DNA from: Ignavibacteria bacterium
GTDB taxonomy: Bacteria > Bacteroidota > Ignavibacteria > Tepidaquicellales > OLB5
Reading direction: 5' to 3'
Assembly (NCBI GenBank): GCA_026417195.1
Contig: JAOADS010000014.1
Location: 14,087 to 20,480 of the forward strand
DNA length: 6,394 nt
Shown here: in pieces, positions 1 through 6,069 of the stretch
Position numbering within the stretch: the stretch's first letter is position 1
Layout: the number at the start of each line of letters is the position of its first letter
The notes under the pieces: generated by a model
What the model was told of the DNA's origin: nothing
The model's database searches: none
Seen by the model: only the letters and a program-made list of their open reading frames with translations
Translations under genes and position numbers: made by a program

Positions 1-131
1 CCCAATGTCTCTGAGAAAAGCTTTATATAAACTATAAGGGGATTTTGTTTAACCAGCAGAATAAAAACAGAGCCTAATAAAAGAGAAGTTAAAACTGAAA
101 TAAATATAGTTAATGTGTAACGGAGCTTCAT
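1..131 (-). CDS. ABC transporter permease, BMP/nucleoside type (partial, N-terminus only)
   Basis: This is the start of an inner-membrane permease gene that continues past the left edge of the window; 43 codons and two bases are visible with no stop. The ATG at 131-129 overlaps the stop of the ATPase gene as ATGA, the same arrangement as at the previous junction, which supports this start. The peptide opens MKLRYTLTIFISVLTS and runs into LLLGSVFILLV, a single hydrophobic transmembrane helix after a short basic N-terminus. It is followed by QNPLIVYIKLFSETLG, which fits the N-P-L-x-x-Y-x-x-L-F-x-x-x-x-G pattern I know from the first permease of BMP-linked nucleoside transporters (YufP/RnsB-like, BPD_transp_2 family). 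The gene order binding protein, ATPase, permease supports the same call. It would form the membrane channel for the solute delivered by the lipoprotein encoded at 1609-2616. A second permease gene normally follows in such operons but lies outside the window. Confidence 0.8.
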   Translation of the reverse strand, partial: MKLRYTLTIFISVLTSLLLGSVFILLVKQNPLIVYIKLFSETL

Positions 132-1612
132 TTAAGTCCAGTCATGTATAATCCTATTTCCTGTTCATTTGTCTCGGAGGATTCAAGTATAGCAGAAAAA
201 CTTCCTCTGTAAAGCACAGCAATTCTGTGAGAGAGTTTAAGCAGTTCATCAAGGTCTGAAGATATGATAATGACTGCTTTTGCTTTTGAAGCTTCAATTA
301 TAAGCCTGTTATGGATGAATTCAGTTGCATTTATATCAAGTCCTCTTGTAGGCTGTGATGCTATTATCAGAGTTGAATCTTTTGTAAGTTCTCTGCCGGC
401 AACAACTTTCTGCTGATTTCCTCCCGAAAGTCCGGTAATCAGTGACTCAGGATAAGGAGGATTAACATCATATTCTTCTATGATAAACTTTGTAAATTTT
501 CTTAATGTCCTGAAATTTATTCTGTAATGTTCGGAGAACTTTCTTTCCCTGTGTCTGCCAAGTAAAATATTTTCCTCAACCGAGAATTCCTTAACAATCC
601 CTTCTTTAAGCCTGTCTGCGGGAATATGTGCAATTTGTGATGTATTAGGTTTTTCTCCGTTGATTTTTATTTCACCTTGATATTTCCGGATACCGCATAA
701 TGCTTCCATTAGCTCTGTTTGTCCGTTGCCTTCAACACCAGCTATTCCAAGTATTTCTCCTTTTTTCACTTCAAAAGAAATCCCGTTTATTACTGTTACG
801 CCTCTGTCATTTGTAACGCTGAGATCCTTTACATCAAGAAGAACTTCACAGGAATGATTTTTTTTCTCTAAACGGGTTGTATGAATTTTTTCACCTGAAA
901 GTGCAGATGCAAGTGTTTCCCGTGTTAAACTTTCAGAGGAATAGGAAGCTATAACTTTCCCTCTTTTCAGAACAGTCACAGAGTTACTTACAGAGAGGAC
1001 TTCATCTATCTTATGGGTTATCAGTATAACAGTTTTCCCCGATTCAGCCAATTTTCTCAGGGAGGAAAAAAATTCATTTACTTCCTGTGGAGTAAGAACA
1101 GCTGTAGGCTCATCTAATATGAGTATCCGTGAATCTCTGTACAGTAGTTTAATTATTTCTATTTTCTGCTGAACACCAACAGGCAGATCCTCTGTTCTCA
1201 CATCAAGATCAATTTCAAGACCGGTAACTTTCATCAACGACCTGATCTCATGCCTCAGAGATTTAAACTTAATTAGTCCGCTTTTACCTGTTCTTTCATC
1301 TCCGATTATGATGTTTTCAAAAGCTGTTAAACCGTCTGCGAGCATAAAGTGCTGATGAACCATACCGATTCCGTGTTTTATTGCATCTGATGTTGAGTTT
1401 ATTTTCACTGTTTTTCCGTTGAGCCTGATCTCTCCAGTATCGGGCTTTGACATACCGTAAAGTATTTTCATTAGTGTGGATTTCCCGGCTCCGTTTTCTC
1501 CCACAACGGAAGTTATTTCTCCGGAAGGTGCAGCAAAGTTAACTTTATCAAGAGCTTGGATTTTCCCGAATCTTTTGGAGATTCCAATCATTTCAACTGA
1601 AATGTCAGTCAT
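128..1612 (-). CDS. ABC transporter ATP-binding protein with two nucleotide-binding domains, BMP-linked nucleoside uptake type
   Basis: This 494-residue protein is the cytoplasmic motor of the uptake system and contains two fused ATPase domains, the normal layout for the RbsA/YufO-type family. Domain 1 (about 5-240) has a full Walker A, GENGAGKST (38-46), a Q-loop at Q87, the signature LPVGVQQ (143-149), Walker B ILILDEP with D167 and E168, and the switch histidine H200. Domain 2 (about 255-490) is degenerate at its own site. Its Walker A position reads GVEGNGQTE (292-300) without the lysine, Walker B ends in SQP (419-421) where Asp-Glu would be, and SSDLDE replaces the switch histidine. Its signature LSGGNQQ (395-401) is canonical. 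This asymmetry is known for the family, so it is not evidence of decay. The TRGLD motif (422-426) and the HQHF segment (86-89) fit the BMP-linked nucleoside branch better than ribose RbsA, but other solutes cannot be excluded. The ATG lies in an ATGA overlap with the end of the lipoprotein gene and has no clear Shine-Dalgarno, suggesting translational coupling. Confidence 0.93.
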   Translation of the reverse strand: MTDISVEMIGISKRFGKIQALDKVNFAAPSGEITSVVGENGAGKSTLMKILYGMSKPDTGEIRLNGKTVKINSTSDAIKHGIGMVHQHFMLADGLTAFENIIIGDERTGKSGLIKFKSLRHEIRSLMKVTGLEIDLDVRTEDLPVGVQQKIEIIKLLYRDSRILILDEPTAVLTPQEVNEFFSSLRKLAESGKTVILITHKIDEVLSVSNSVTVLKRGKVIASYSSESLTRETLASALSGEKIHTTRLEKKNHSCEVLLDVKDLSVTNDRGVTVINGISFEVKKGEILGIAGVEGNGQTELMEALCGIRKYQGEIKINGEKPNTSQIAHIPADRLKEGIVKEFSVEENILLGRHRERKFSEHYRINFRTLRKFTKFIIEEYDVNPPYPESLITGLSGGNQQKVVAGRELTKDSTLIIASQPTRGLDINATEFIHNRLIIEASKAKAVIIISSDLDELLKLSHRIAVLYRGSFSAILESSETNEQEIGLYMTGLK

Positions 1613-2616
1613 CTTACAGGTATGGTAATATAGCCTTCAGTGATTTTCTTTCTGATTTCTTCAACTTTTTTTCTGGCATCTTCTGATATGAGGTTTTTGT
1701 TTTTCTCATTATAAACATAATCAACTCCGCCTGATTTAAGCCCGAAAGTCTCAACTTTTCCTCCACTGAAATTTCCATCCTTCACCTGTTTGATTGTTTC
1801 AAAAACAGCAACATCAACAAGTTTTATCATACTGGTCAGAACAAGACCGGGTGCCTCATCACTCTGATCCAGATCAACCCCTATGGCAAGTTTATTTGTC
1901 ATCCTTGCCGCCTCAAAAACTCCCAGCCCGGTGATACCCGATGCGTGATATATTATATCAGCACCTTGATTATATTGACTGAGTGCAAGCTCCTTTCCTT
2001 TGGAAGGATTTTTGAAAGCATCACCTGTTACACCGGCATATCCGCTGAGAATTATGCAATCTGGGTTTACATACTTGGCACCTGCTTCATAAGATACAAG
2101 AAACTTTCTTATCAGTGGAGATTCCATTCCTCCAACAAATCCTATTTTATTTGTTTTAGTGGTAATACCGGCAATTGCTCCGACTAAAAATGAACCCTCT
2201 TCCTCCTTAAATACCAGAGCTAGCAGATTTTCAGGGATTTTCCTGGATGGGTCAACTGTGTAATCAACACATGCAAATTTTTTATTAGGAAATTCCTGTG
2301 CTATTTTTGTTATTTCATCTGTGAAAATAAAACCTATTCCTAATATGAGGGAAATATCTTTTCTTGCAGAGAATTGCCTGAGAGCTGCTTCACGGTCAGC
2401 ACCCGGTCCTGGTTCTATGTATTCAAATTCTATTCCAAGCTCTGATTTGGCTTTCTCTAATCCTTTATAAGCTGCATCGTTGAAAGATTTATCACCTCTT
2501 CCCCCGACGTCAAATACCAAACCAACTTTAAGTTTCCCATCAGTGTTTTCCGGTTTCTCCTTTGTGCATGACAGGGTAAATAATGAAAATATAAGCAATA
2601 GAAATGATCTCAGCAT
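1609..2616 (-). CDS. BMP/PnrA-family nucleoside-binding lipoprotein (ABC transporter substrate-binding protein)
   Basis: This 335-residue protein is the solute receptor of the transporter. The N-terminus MLRSFLLLIFSLFTLSC is a lipoprotein signal peptide with lipobox L15-S16-C17, so the mature protein should be anchored by a lipidated Cys17. From residue 30 it follows the BMP family (Pfam Bmp type; Treponema pallidum PnrA and Borrelia BmpA are known members). It has KVGLVFDVGGRGDKSFNDAA with the hallmark GDKSFND, then GIGFIFTDEI, FVGGMES, DIIYHASGITGLGV and AIGVDLDQSD, all typical hinge and ligand-site segments. Characterised family members bind purine or other nucleosides, so nucleoside binding is inferred from family and context and not shown by the sequence alone. 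It is the first gene of the operon; its TGA overlaps the ATPase start as ATGA. The ATG at 2616 is preceded by an A/T-rich stretch with no Shine-Dalgarno, common in Bacteroidota. The residues just after Cys17 are charged (TKEKPE). Confidence 0.92.
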   Translation of the reverse strand: MLRSFLLLIFSLFTLSCTKEKPENTDGKLKVGLVFDVGGRGDKSFNDAAYKGLEKAKSELGIEFEYIEPGPGADREAALRQFSARKDISLILGIGFIFTDEITKIAQEFPNKKFACVDYTVDPSRKIPENLLALVFKEEEGSFLVGAIAGITTKTNKIGFVGGMESPLIRKFLVSYEAGAKYVNPDCIILSGYAGVTGDAFKNPSKGKELALSQYNQGADIIYHASGITGLGVFEAARMTNKLAIGVDLDQSDEAPGLVLTSMIKLVDVAVFETIKQVKDGNFSGGKVETFGLKSGGVDYVYNEKNKNLISEDARKKVEEIRKKITEGYITIPVR

Positions 2617-2633
2617 GTTAATTTAATTTGATT

Positions 2634-2667
2634 TTCCAAAATTAAGTTTTAATTAATTGATTTGGAA
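2634..2667. repeat. 7-bp perfect inverted repeat over the operon promoter (possible operator)
   Basis: TTCCAAA at 2634-2640 is repeated in inverted form as TTTGGAA at 2661-2667, separated by 20 bp. The left arm overlaps the candidate -7 element and the right arm lies near where a -33 element would be. That placement would suit a dimeric regulator, but the arms are short and no regulator gene is in the window. A chance repeat in AT-rich DNA remains quite possible. Confidence 0.25.
2637..2644 (-). promoter_or_regulatory. Candidate -7 promoter element for the nucleoside transporter operon
   Basis: Read on the minus strand this is TAATTTTG, a full match to the Bacteroidota -7 consensus TAnnTTTG. 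Its last base is 20 nt upstream of the lipoprotein ATG (2616), which would give a short 5' leader of roughly 15 nt. I see no convincing -33 TTTG box at the usual distance, and such an eight-base match is not rare in AT-rich DNA, so this is a positional inference. Confidence 0.4.
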
Positions 2668-2760
2668 GTATTAATTTATGTCTGAGATTTAGTCTTTCTT
2701 AGCTGCAAATTTTTTTACTCGTCCCTATTTTTTAATAATAAATCTTTAACACTGAAGTTT

Positions 2761-2768
2761 TATATTTG
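2761..2768 (+). promoter_or_regulatory. Candidate -7 promoter element for the 5'-nucleotidase gene, implying a leaderless mRNA
   Basis: The octamer TATATTTG matches the Bacteroidota -7 consensus TAnnTTTG at all six fixed positions. Only four bases (CATC) separate it from the ATG at 2773, so transcription would start at or next to the start codon. This agrees with the absence of any Shine-Dalgarno sequence upstream of that gene. No clear -33 TTTG box is seen at 19-21 bp upstream. Confidence 0.4.
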
Positions 2769-2772
2769 CATC

Positions 2773-4314
2773 ATGAAAAAGATAAAATTCCAAATCACAG
2801 CTTTTTTATTTCTGACTTTCAGTACTTATGCTCAGCAGAGTGAGCTCACCATACTTCACTGGAACGATTTCCATGCGAGAAACCAGCCATATGTTGTATC
2901 CAAAAAGGATTCAGCGGGTAATGAAGTAACATATAAAGTTGGCGGCGTTGGCAGTATGTTAGGATATGTGGAGAAATATCGTGACAGTAAATCCCTTGTG
3001 CTCAACGCCGGTGATGATTTTCAGGGGACACCTATTTCAAGTTTCACACGGGGCAGGTCACAAATTGAATTTCTTAATTTTTATAGTCCGGACGCATTTG
3101 TTCTCGGGAATCATGAGTTTGATTACAGTCATAAATCACTGGATTCAGCTCTTAAATTAGCTAAGTTTGATGTTCTTTCTGCAAACGTTTACCTTCCTTC
3201 CGAAAAAAGACTTTTTGCAAAGCCTTATGTGATAAAAGAGAAGAACGGCATAAAGACTGGTATTATAGGCATCACACTTCCAGAGCTGTTTGAAACTTCA
3301 CTGCCTGCAAACGTTGAAGGGCTTCAGATGCTGAAGACGGACTCAGTGATTGAAGCAGCAGTGAAAGTTCTCAAGAAAAATAAATGTGACCTTATCATAC
3401 TGCTCACACATTGCGGAATTGAGACTGACAGGAAACTTGCAGCAAGATTTTTCAAAGATGTGGATGTTATAGTGGGAGGGCATTCGCATACCCCGTTATT
3501 TAAGCCGGTTATACAGGATGGTGTGATTATAGTTCAGGCTGGTTCAAATGCACGTTACCTTGGTATTCTGGAGCTATCTGTTGATAAGGAAAAAGATACA
3601 GTGATTTCTTATAAAGGTAGATTAGTTGAAACAATATATGATGAAAATATTTATGATAAGGATGCAGGAGAAAAAGTTGACAGAATGATTCAGGAATATT
3701 TGCCGGAGCTTTCACGTGTAATAGGTTTACTTGAGACTGACTGGAAGGCATCATACAGTGAAGAGTCTAATCTCGGACAGTTTGAAGCGGATGTTTTCAG
3801 AATTAAATCCGGAGCAGATGTAGCATTCATGAACGGGGGTGGATTACGTAAAAGTCTCCTTAAAGGGAATATTACAGTTCAGGATATCTGGGAAATTAAT
3901 CCTTTCGGTAATGAGATAGTTGTGTGTGAAGTGAGCGGCAAAACCTTGAAGCAGATGATAAGGAACAATATTCTTATACGTCTTGAGAAGATTAAGTCCG
4001 GCTCGAATGCAGAAATTCTTCATACTTCCGGATTAAGTTATTCTTATTCTTCCAAACTTGCACTAGAGGGCAGGGAAGATTTCCTGATGTCGTTTAATTT
4101 CGGCAGAGTGGAGGTTAATGATGATGAAATATATAAAATTGCTACTAACAATTACGTTGCTTCTCAGTTTAAAAAATTCTTCGGTGATATAAATCCTCAG
4201 CCAGAGTTCAGGAATACCGGAATGATAGACAGGGATATTATAATTGAAGCTGTGTCAGAGCTTGGTGTGATTAACTCTGTGTTAGAAAAAAGGATTGTTG
4301 ATATTGATAAATGA
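2773..4314 (+). CDS. Secreted UshA-like 5'-nucleotidase / metallophosphatase
   Basis: This 513-residue protein probably hydrolyses 5'-nucleotides (or related nucleotide substrates) to nucleosides and phosphate outside the cytoplasm. A signal peptide (about 1-20, basic MKKIK, hydrophobic core, likely cleavage after TYA) indicates export. The N-terminal calcineurin-like domain (about 24-270) has every metal ligand expected from E. coli UshA: D32 and H34 in HWNDFHA, D81 in AGDDFQGTP, N113 in GNHEFD, H213 in LLTHCGIETD, H237 and H239 in GGHSHT. It also has the catalytic pair H114/D117. The C-terminal 5'-nucleotidase domain (about 315-490) shows ESNLGQFEAD, NGGGLR (354-359) and NPFGNE (376-381). 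Unusually, the GGDGY-type segment that normally follows the 'TNDY' motif is absent: TNNYVASQFKKFFGD (458-472) is found instead, so substrate specificity may differ. The length is near normal for a single-chain family member. It is divergent from the nucleoside transporter operon, suggesting joint function. The ATG at 2773 is chosen because the signal peptide begins there. Confidence 0.9.
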   Translation: MKKIKFQITAFLFLTFSTYAQQSELTILHWNDFHARNQPYVVSKKDSAGNEVTYKVGGVGSMLGYVEKYRDSKSLVLNAGDDFQGTPISSFTRGRSQIEFLNFYSPDAFVLGNHEFDYSHKSLDSALKLAKFDVLSANVYLPSEKRLFAKPYVIKEKNGIKTGIIGITLPELFETSLPANVEGLQMLKTDSVIEAAVKVLKKNKCDLIILLTHCGIETDRKLAARFFKDVDVIVGGHSHTPLFKPVIQDGVIIVQAGSNARYLGILELSVDKEKDTVISYKGRLVETIYDENIYDKDAGEKVDRMIQEYLPELSRVIGLLETDWKASYSEESNLGQFEADVFRIKSGADVAFMNGGGLRKSLLKGNITVQDIWEINPFGNEIVVCEVSGKTLKQMIRNNILIRLEKIKSGSNAEILHTSGLSYSYSSKLALEGREDFLMSFNFGRVEVNDDEIYKIATNNYVASQFKKFFGDINPQPEFRNTGMIDRDIIIEAVSELGVINSVLEKRIVDIDK

Positions 4315-4342
4315 ACTCAGTGAGAAGAAGGTAAGGTGTAAG

Positions 4343-5818
4343 TTATTTTACCATGATCATTTTTCTAGTCTGCACAACTTTTTCTTTACCATTATCTGCA
4401 AATATTCTGTAGAAATAAATACCTGATGGGAGATTTGTCCCGTCGAATTCCACGGTGTAAAAATCAGAGCGGAGATATCTGTCTATCAGGGTTGTAACTT
4501 CCCGTCCAGTTACATCATAAACTTTAATTGTAACTTTAGCGTCAACAGGAATACTAAAGTCTATTTTACTTTTAGGATTTGAGGGATTAGGATAGTTTTG
4601 ACCAAGTGAAAAGTTTTCCGGTTTGGGCGAATTATTATTGTTCATTTCATTATAATGCGGAGGATAACCTGACGGCTGATTTATTATAACTCCGTGCATT
4701 TTTCTGGAACCGGTGGGGGTGTTGAAATAACCGTTAATTGTAAGTGTGAAACCATTTGTATTTATTATACCTGAGACGTGATTGACTGAGCAATTAAAGA
4801 CAAGATCTCTGTTCAATGTTATATCGTTTTCTATAAAAACATATTCCAGATTCGGTGGAAATTTTATACTGCCCGTTCCTGAAATGTACTGTACCGAAGA
4901 GCCTGAGAAATGTATTTTTAGTTTATTATTAGAAACGCTATCAAATGAGAATTCACCGTTAACATTGAGGTTCCCTTTTAGAATAAATGATGGAACTGAA
5001 GATGAAATATTATTGATGCGAAAAACAGCATTGTCTTTAATTGTTATGCTTCCGGTAGTAAAGTTATGAGTTATATTTTCGCTTACATTAACCTGTATTC
5101 CATTTTCTATTACAATATCAGGATAGTTTCTTCCATTTAAGTTAAAATTATTATAGTGAGTGTTAATTACAAATGAACTTCCTTCTTCAAATAAAACTTT
5201 AGAATTGGGAGCAGCAAGACCAAACGGATTCAGAGACTGGGGATTATTAATCCTGTATGACGAACCGGTTTCAAATACAACAGCATTAGTTACCCCAGTT
5301 GTTCCGAATACATTACCTGGAGAATTCTGAATAAGCAAAGAATTTGATTTAAACCTGAAAGATCCTGACTCTGCGGTATTTATGCTGTGAGCAATATTTC
5401 CGTCAATCACTATTGTCCCGTAAATAGATGCTGTTGCTCCGGGTTTTATGTAAATGTTCAATCTAGGATCATTTCCATAAATCCTTAGCGAAGACCCGCT
5501 TTCAACTATAAAATCGTCACCATCACCACCATGGATTGATATTGTTTTTGTATTTCCAGCCGATGGAGAAAGAGTGACAGATGTATTATTGATGACTTTT
5601 ATCTGACCAACAGTAACCTGATTTACATTTTCAATTATTAAATTTGAACTGTTGTCAAATATAAGAACGTCATTTATTTGGCCAACTTGTCTAAATGGTT
5701 CCCAATTTCCTCCTACTGAGAAGTTATTATTTACAGCTCCTGTCCAACGATATATTGTTTGGGTTTGTAAATAAGTGGTAAGAAAAAGGGTAAGGTATAA
5801 TACTAAAAGGGATTTCAT
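4343..5818 (-). CDS. T9SS-exported beta-strand-rich protein with C-terminal sorting domain
   Basis: I do not recognise a specific function for this 491-residue protein. It starts with a signal peptide, MKSLLVLYLTLFLTTYLQ, so the ATG at 5818 is preferred. A frame-extending TTG at 5881 would place 21 polar, basic residues before the signal and would lie inside the candidate promoter. After the signal comes a W-T-G...G-N-W segment (residues 25-39: YRWTGAVNNNFSVGGNW) followed by NDVLIF, a module start I associate with secreted Bacteroidota surface proteins. The body (about 45-395) is a run of short beta-strand-like units rich in Asn, Ser, Gly and Ile/Val, consistent with a right-handed beta-helix or beta-sandwich. 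No catalytic motif is visible. Residues 403-491 form a T9SS C-terminal sorting domain: FSLGQNYPNPSNP, KVYDVTGREVTTLI, LPSGIYFYRI and the terminal KMIMVK. A structural or adhesive surface role is inference. The stop lies 28 bp from the convergent nucleotidase stop, with no obvious terminator between. Confidence 0.85.
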   Translation of the reverse strand: MKSLLVLYLTLFLTTYLQTQTIYRWTGAVNNNFSVGGNWEPFRQVGQINDVLIFDNSSNLIIENVNQVTVGQIKVINNTSVTLSPSAGNTKTISIHGGDGDDFIVESGSSLRIYGNDPRLNIYIKPGATASIYGTIVIDGNIAHSINTAESGSFRFKSNSLLIQNSPGNVFGTTGVTNAVVFETGSSYRINNPQSLNPFGLAAPNSKVLFEEGSSFVINTHYNNFNLNGRNYPDIVIENGIQVNVSENITHNFTTGSITIKDNAVFRINNISSSVPSFILKGNLNVNGEFSFDSVSNNKLKIHFSGSSVQYISGTGSIKFPPNLEYVFIENDITLNRDLVFNCSVNHVSGIINTNGFTLTINGYFNTPTGSRKMHGVIINQPSGYPPHYNEMNNNNSPKPENFSLGQNYPNPSNPKSKIDFSIPVDAKVTIKVYDVTGREVTTLIDRYLRSDFYTVEFDGTNLPSGIYFYRIFADNGKEKVVQTRKMIMVK

Positions 5819-5878
5819 GAAATAACTTTTACGTTTATTTAAATTAAATTTCTTATCCCTACTAATTTTTAATCTATT

Positions 5879-5886
5879 CAAAAATA
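5879..5886 (-). promoter_or_regulatory. Candidate -7 promoter element for the 4343-5818 gene
   Basis: On the minus strand this reads TATTTTTG, a full match to TAnnTTTG. Transcription would start near 5873 and give a leader of about 55 nt before the ATG at 5818. The TTG at 5881-5879 that could extend the reading frame falls inside this element, which is an extra reason to reject it as a start. No clear -33 element is visible. Confidence 0.4.
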
Positions 5887-5963
5887 CTATTTATTGCCAT
5901 TAAATTTCTTCATCTATCGGCACTAAAAAGAAAAATACAGATTAACGTGAGAAATAGTATTTT
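5881..5963. repeat. Perfect 12-bp inverted repeat with 59-bp spacer
   Basis: AAAATACTATTT (5881-5892) recurs in inverted orientation as AAATAGTATTTT (5952-5963). The left arm overlaps the candidate promoter of the 4343-5818 gene. No direct duplication flanks the outer ends and there is no coding content between the arms. It could be a paired regulator site, a remnant of a short mobile element, or chance in AT-rich sequence. Confidence 0.45.
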
Positions 5964-5991
5964 AGGTTAGTTTTTTTAGGTGATTATAAAT

Positions 5992-6025
5992 AAAAAAAAT
6001 CCTCCTCAAAAGAGGAGGATTTTTA
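5992..6025 (-). terminator. Strong intrinsic terminator, bidirectional in form
   Basis: TCCTCCTC (6000-6007) pairs perfectly with GAGGAGGA (6012-6019) around an AAAA loop, and flanking A and T runs extend the stem by about five more pairs. Read on the minus strand, the hairpin is followed by eight T residues (complement of A5992-A5999), the classic Rho-independent form. It lies 45 bp beyond the stop of the 6070-6394 gene, so it most likely ends that transcript. The plus strand also has a T run after the stem, so it could act in both directions, although no plus-strand gene reads into it. It separates the two T9SS cargo genes into independent transcripts. Confidence 0.9.
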
Positions 6026-6069
6026 TAGAGAGTAAAAAATGTGTAGATTTACTGCTTAAATAAGGGAAT

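Noticed and set aside
1..131. Possible frameshift in the permease N-terminus
   Set aside because: A first reading suggested a stop after about 32 codons, but a base-by-base recheck of the T/A runs shows the frame is open to the edge and follows the family pattern.
1945..2187. Plus-strand open frame opposite the lipoprotein gene
   Set aside because: It is wholly antisense to a clear BMP-family gene, has no recognisable domain and no initiation signal.
2966..3160. Second plus-strand open frame within the nucleotidase gene
   Set aside because: It overlaps the conserved metal-binding region of the nucleotidase in another frame and shows no protein-family features.
3527..3754. Minus-strand open frame opposite the nucleotidase gene
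   Set aside because: Antisense shadow of a well-supported gene; composition and motifs do not look like a real protein.
4327..4370. Possible hairpin GGTAA...TTACC and the palindrome ATGATCAT as a terminator for the convergent pair
   Set aside because: The first has a five-pair stem with a long loop and no adjacent T run; the second has no room for a loop and lies in the coding end of the cargo gene.
4782..5069. Plus-strand open frame opposite the beta-rich cargo gene
   Set aside because: Antisense to a supported coding region, no signal, no domain, no promoter or ribosome site.
4330..5801. Similar short sequences GGTAAGGTGTAA (about 4330-4341) and GGTAAGGTATAA (about 5790-5801) near both ends of the beta-rich cargo gene
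   Set aside because: Only about 12 bases with a mismatch, one copy inside coding sequence; no sign of insertion boundaries, so chance is the simplest explanation.
6012..6040. GAGGAGGA as a Shine-Dalgarno for a plus-strand ATG at about 6038
   Set aside because: The purine run is one arm of a terminator hairpin, and the frame after the ATG stops after six codons.
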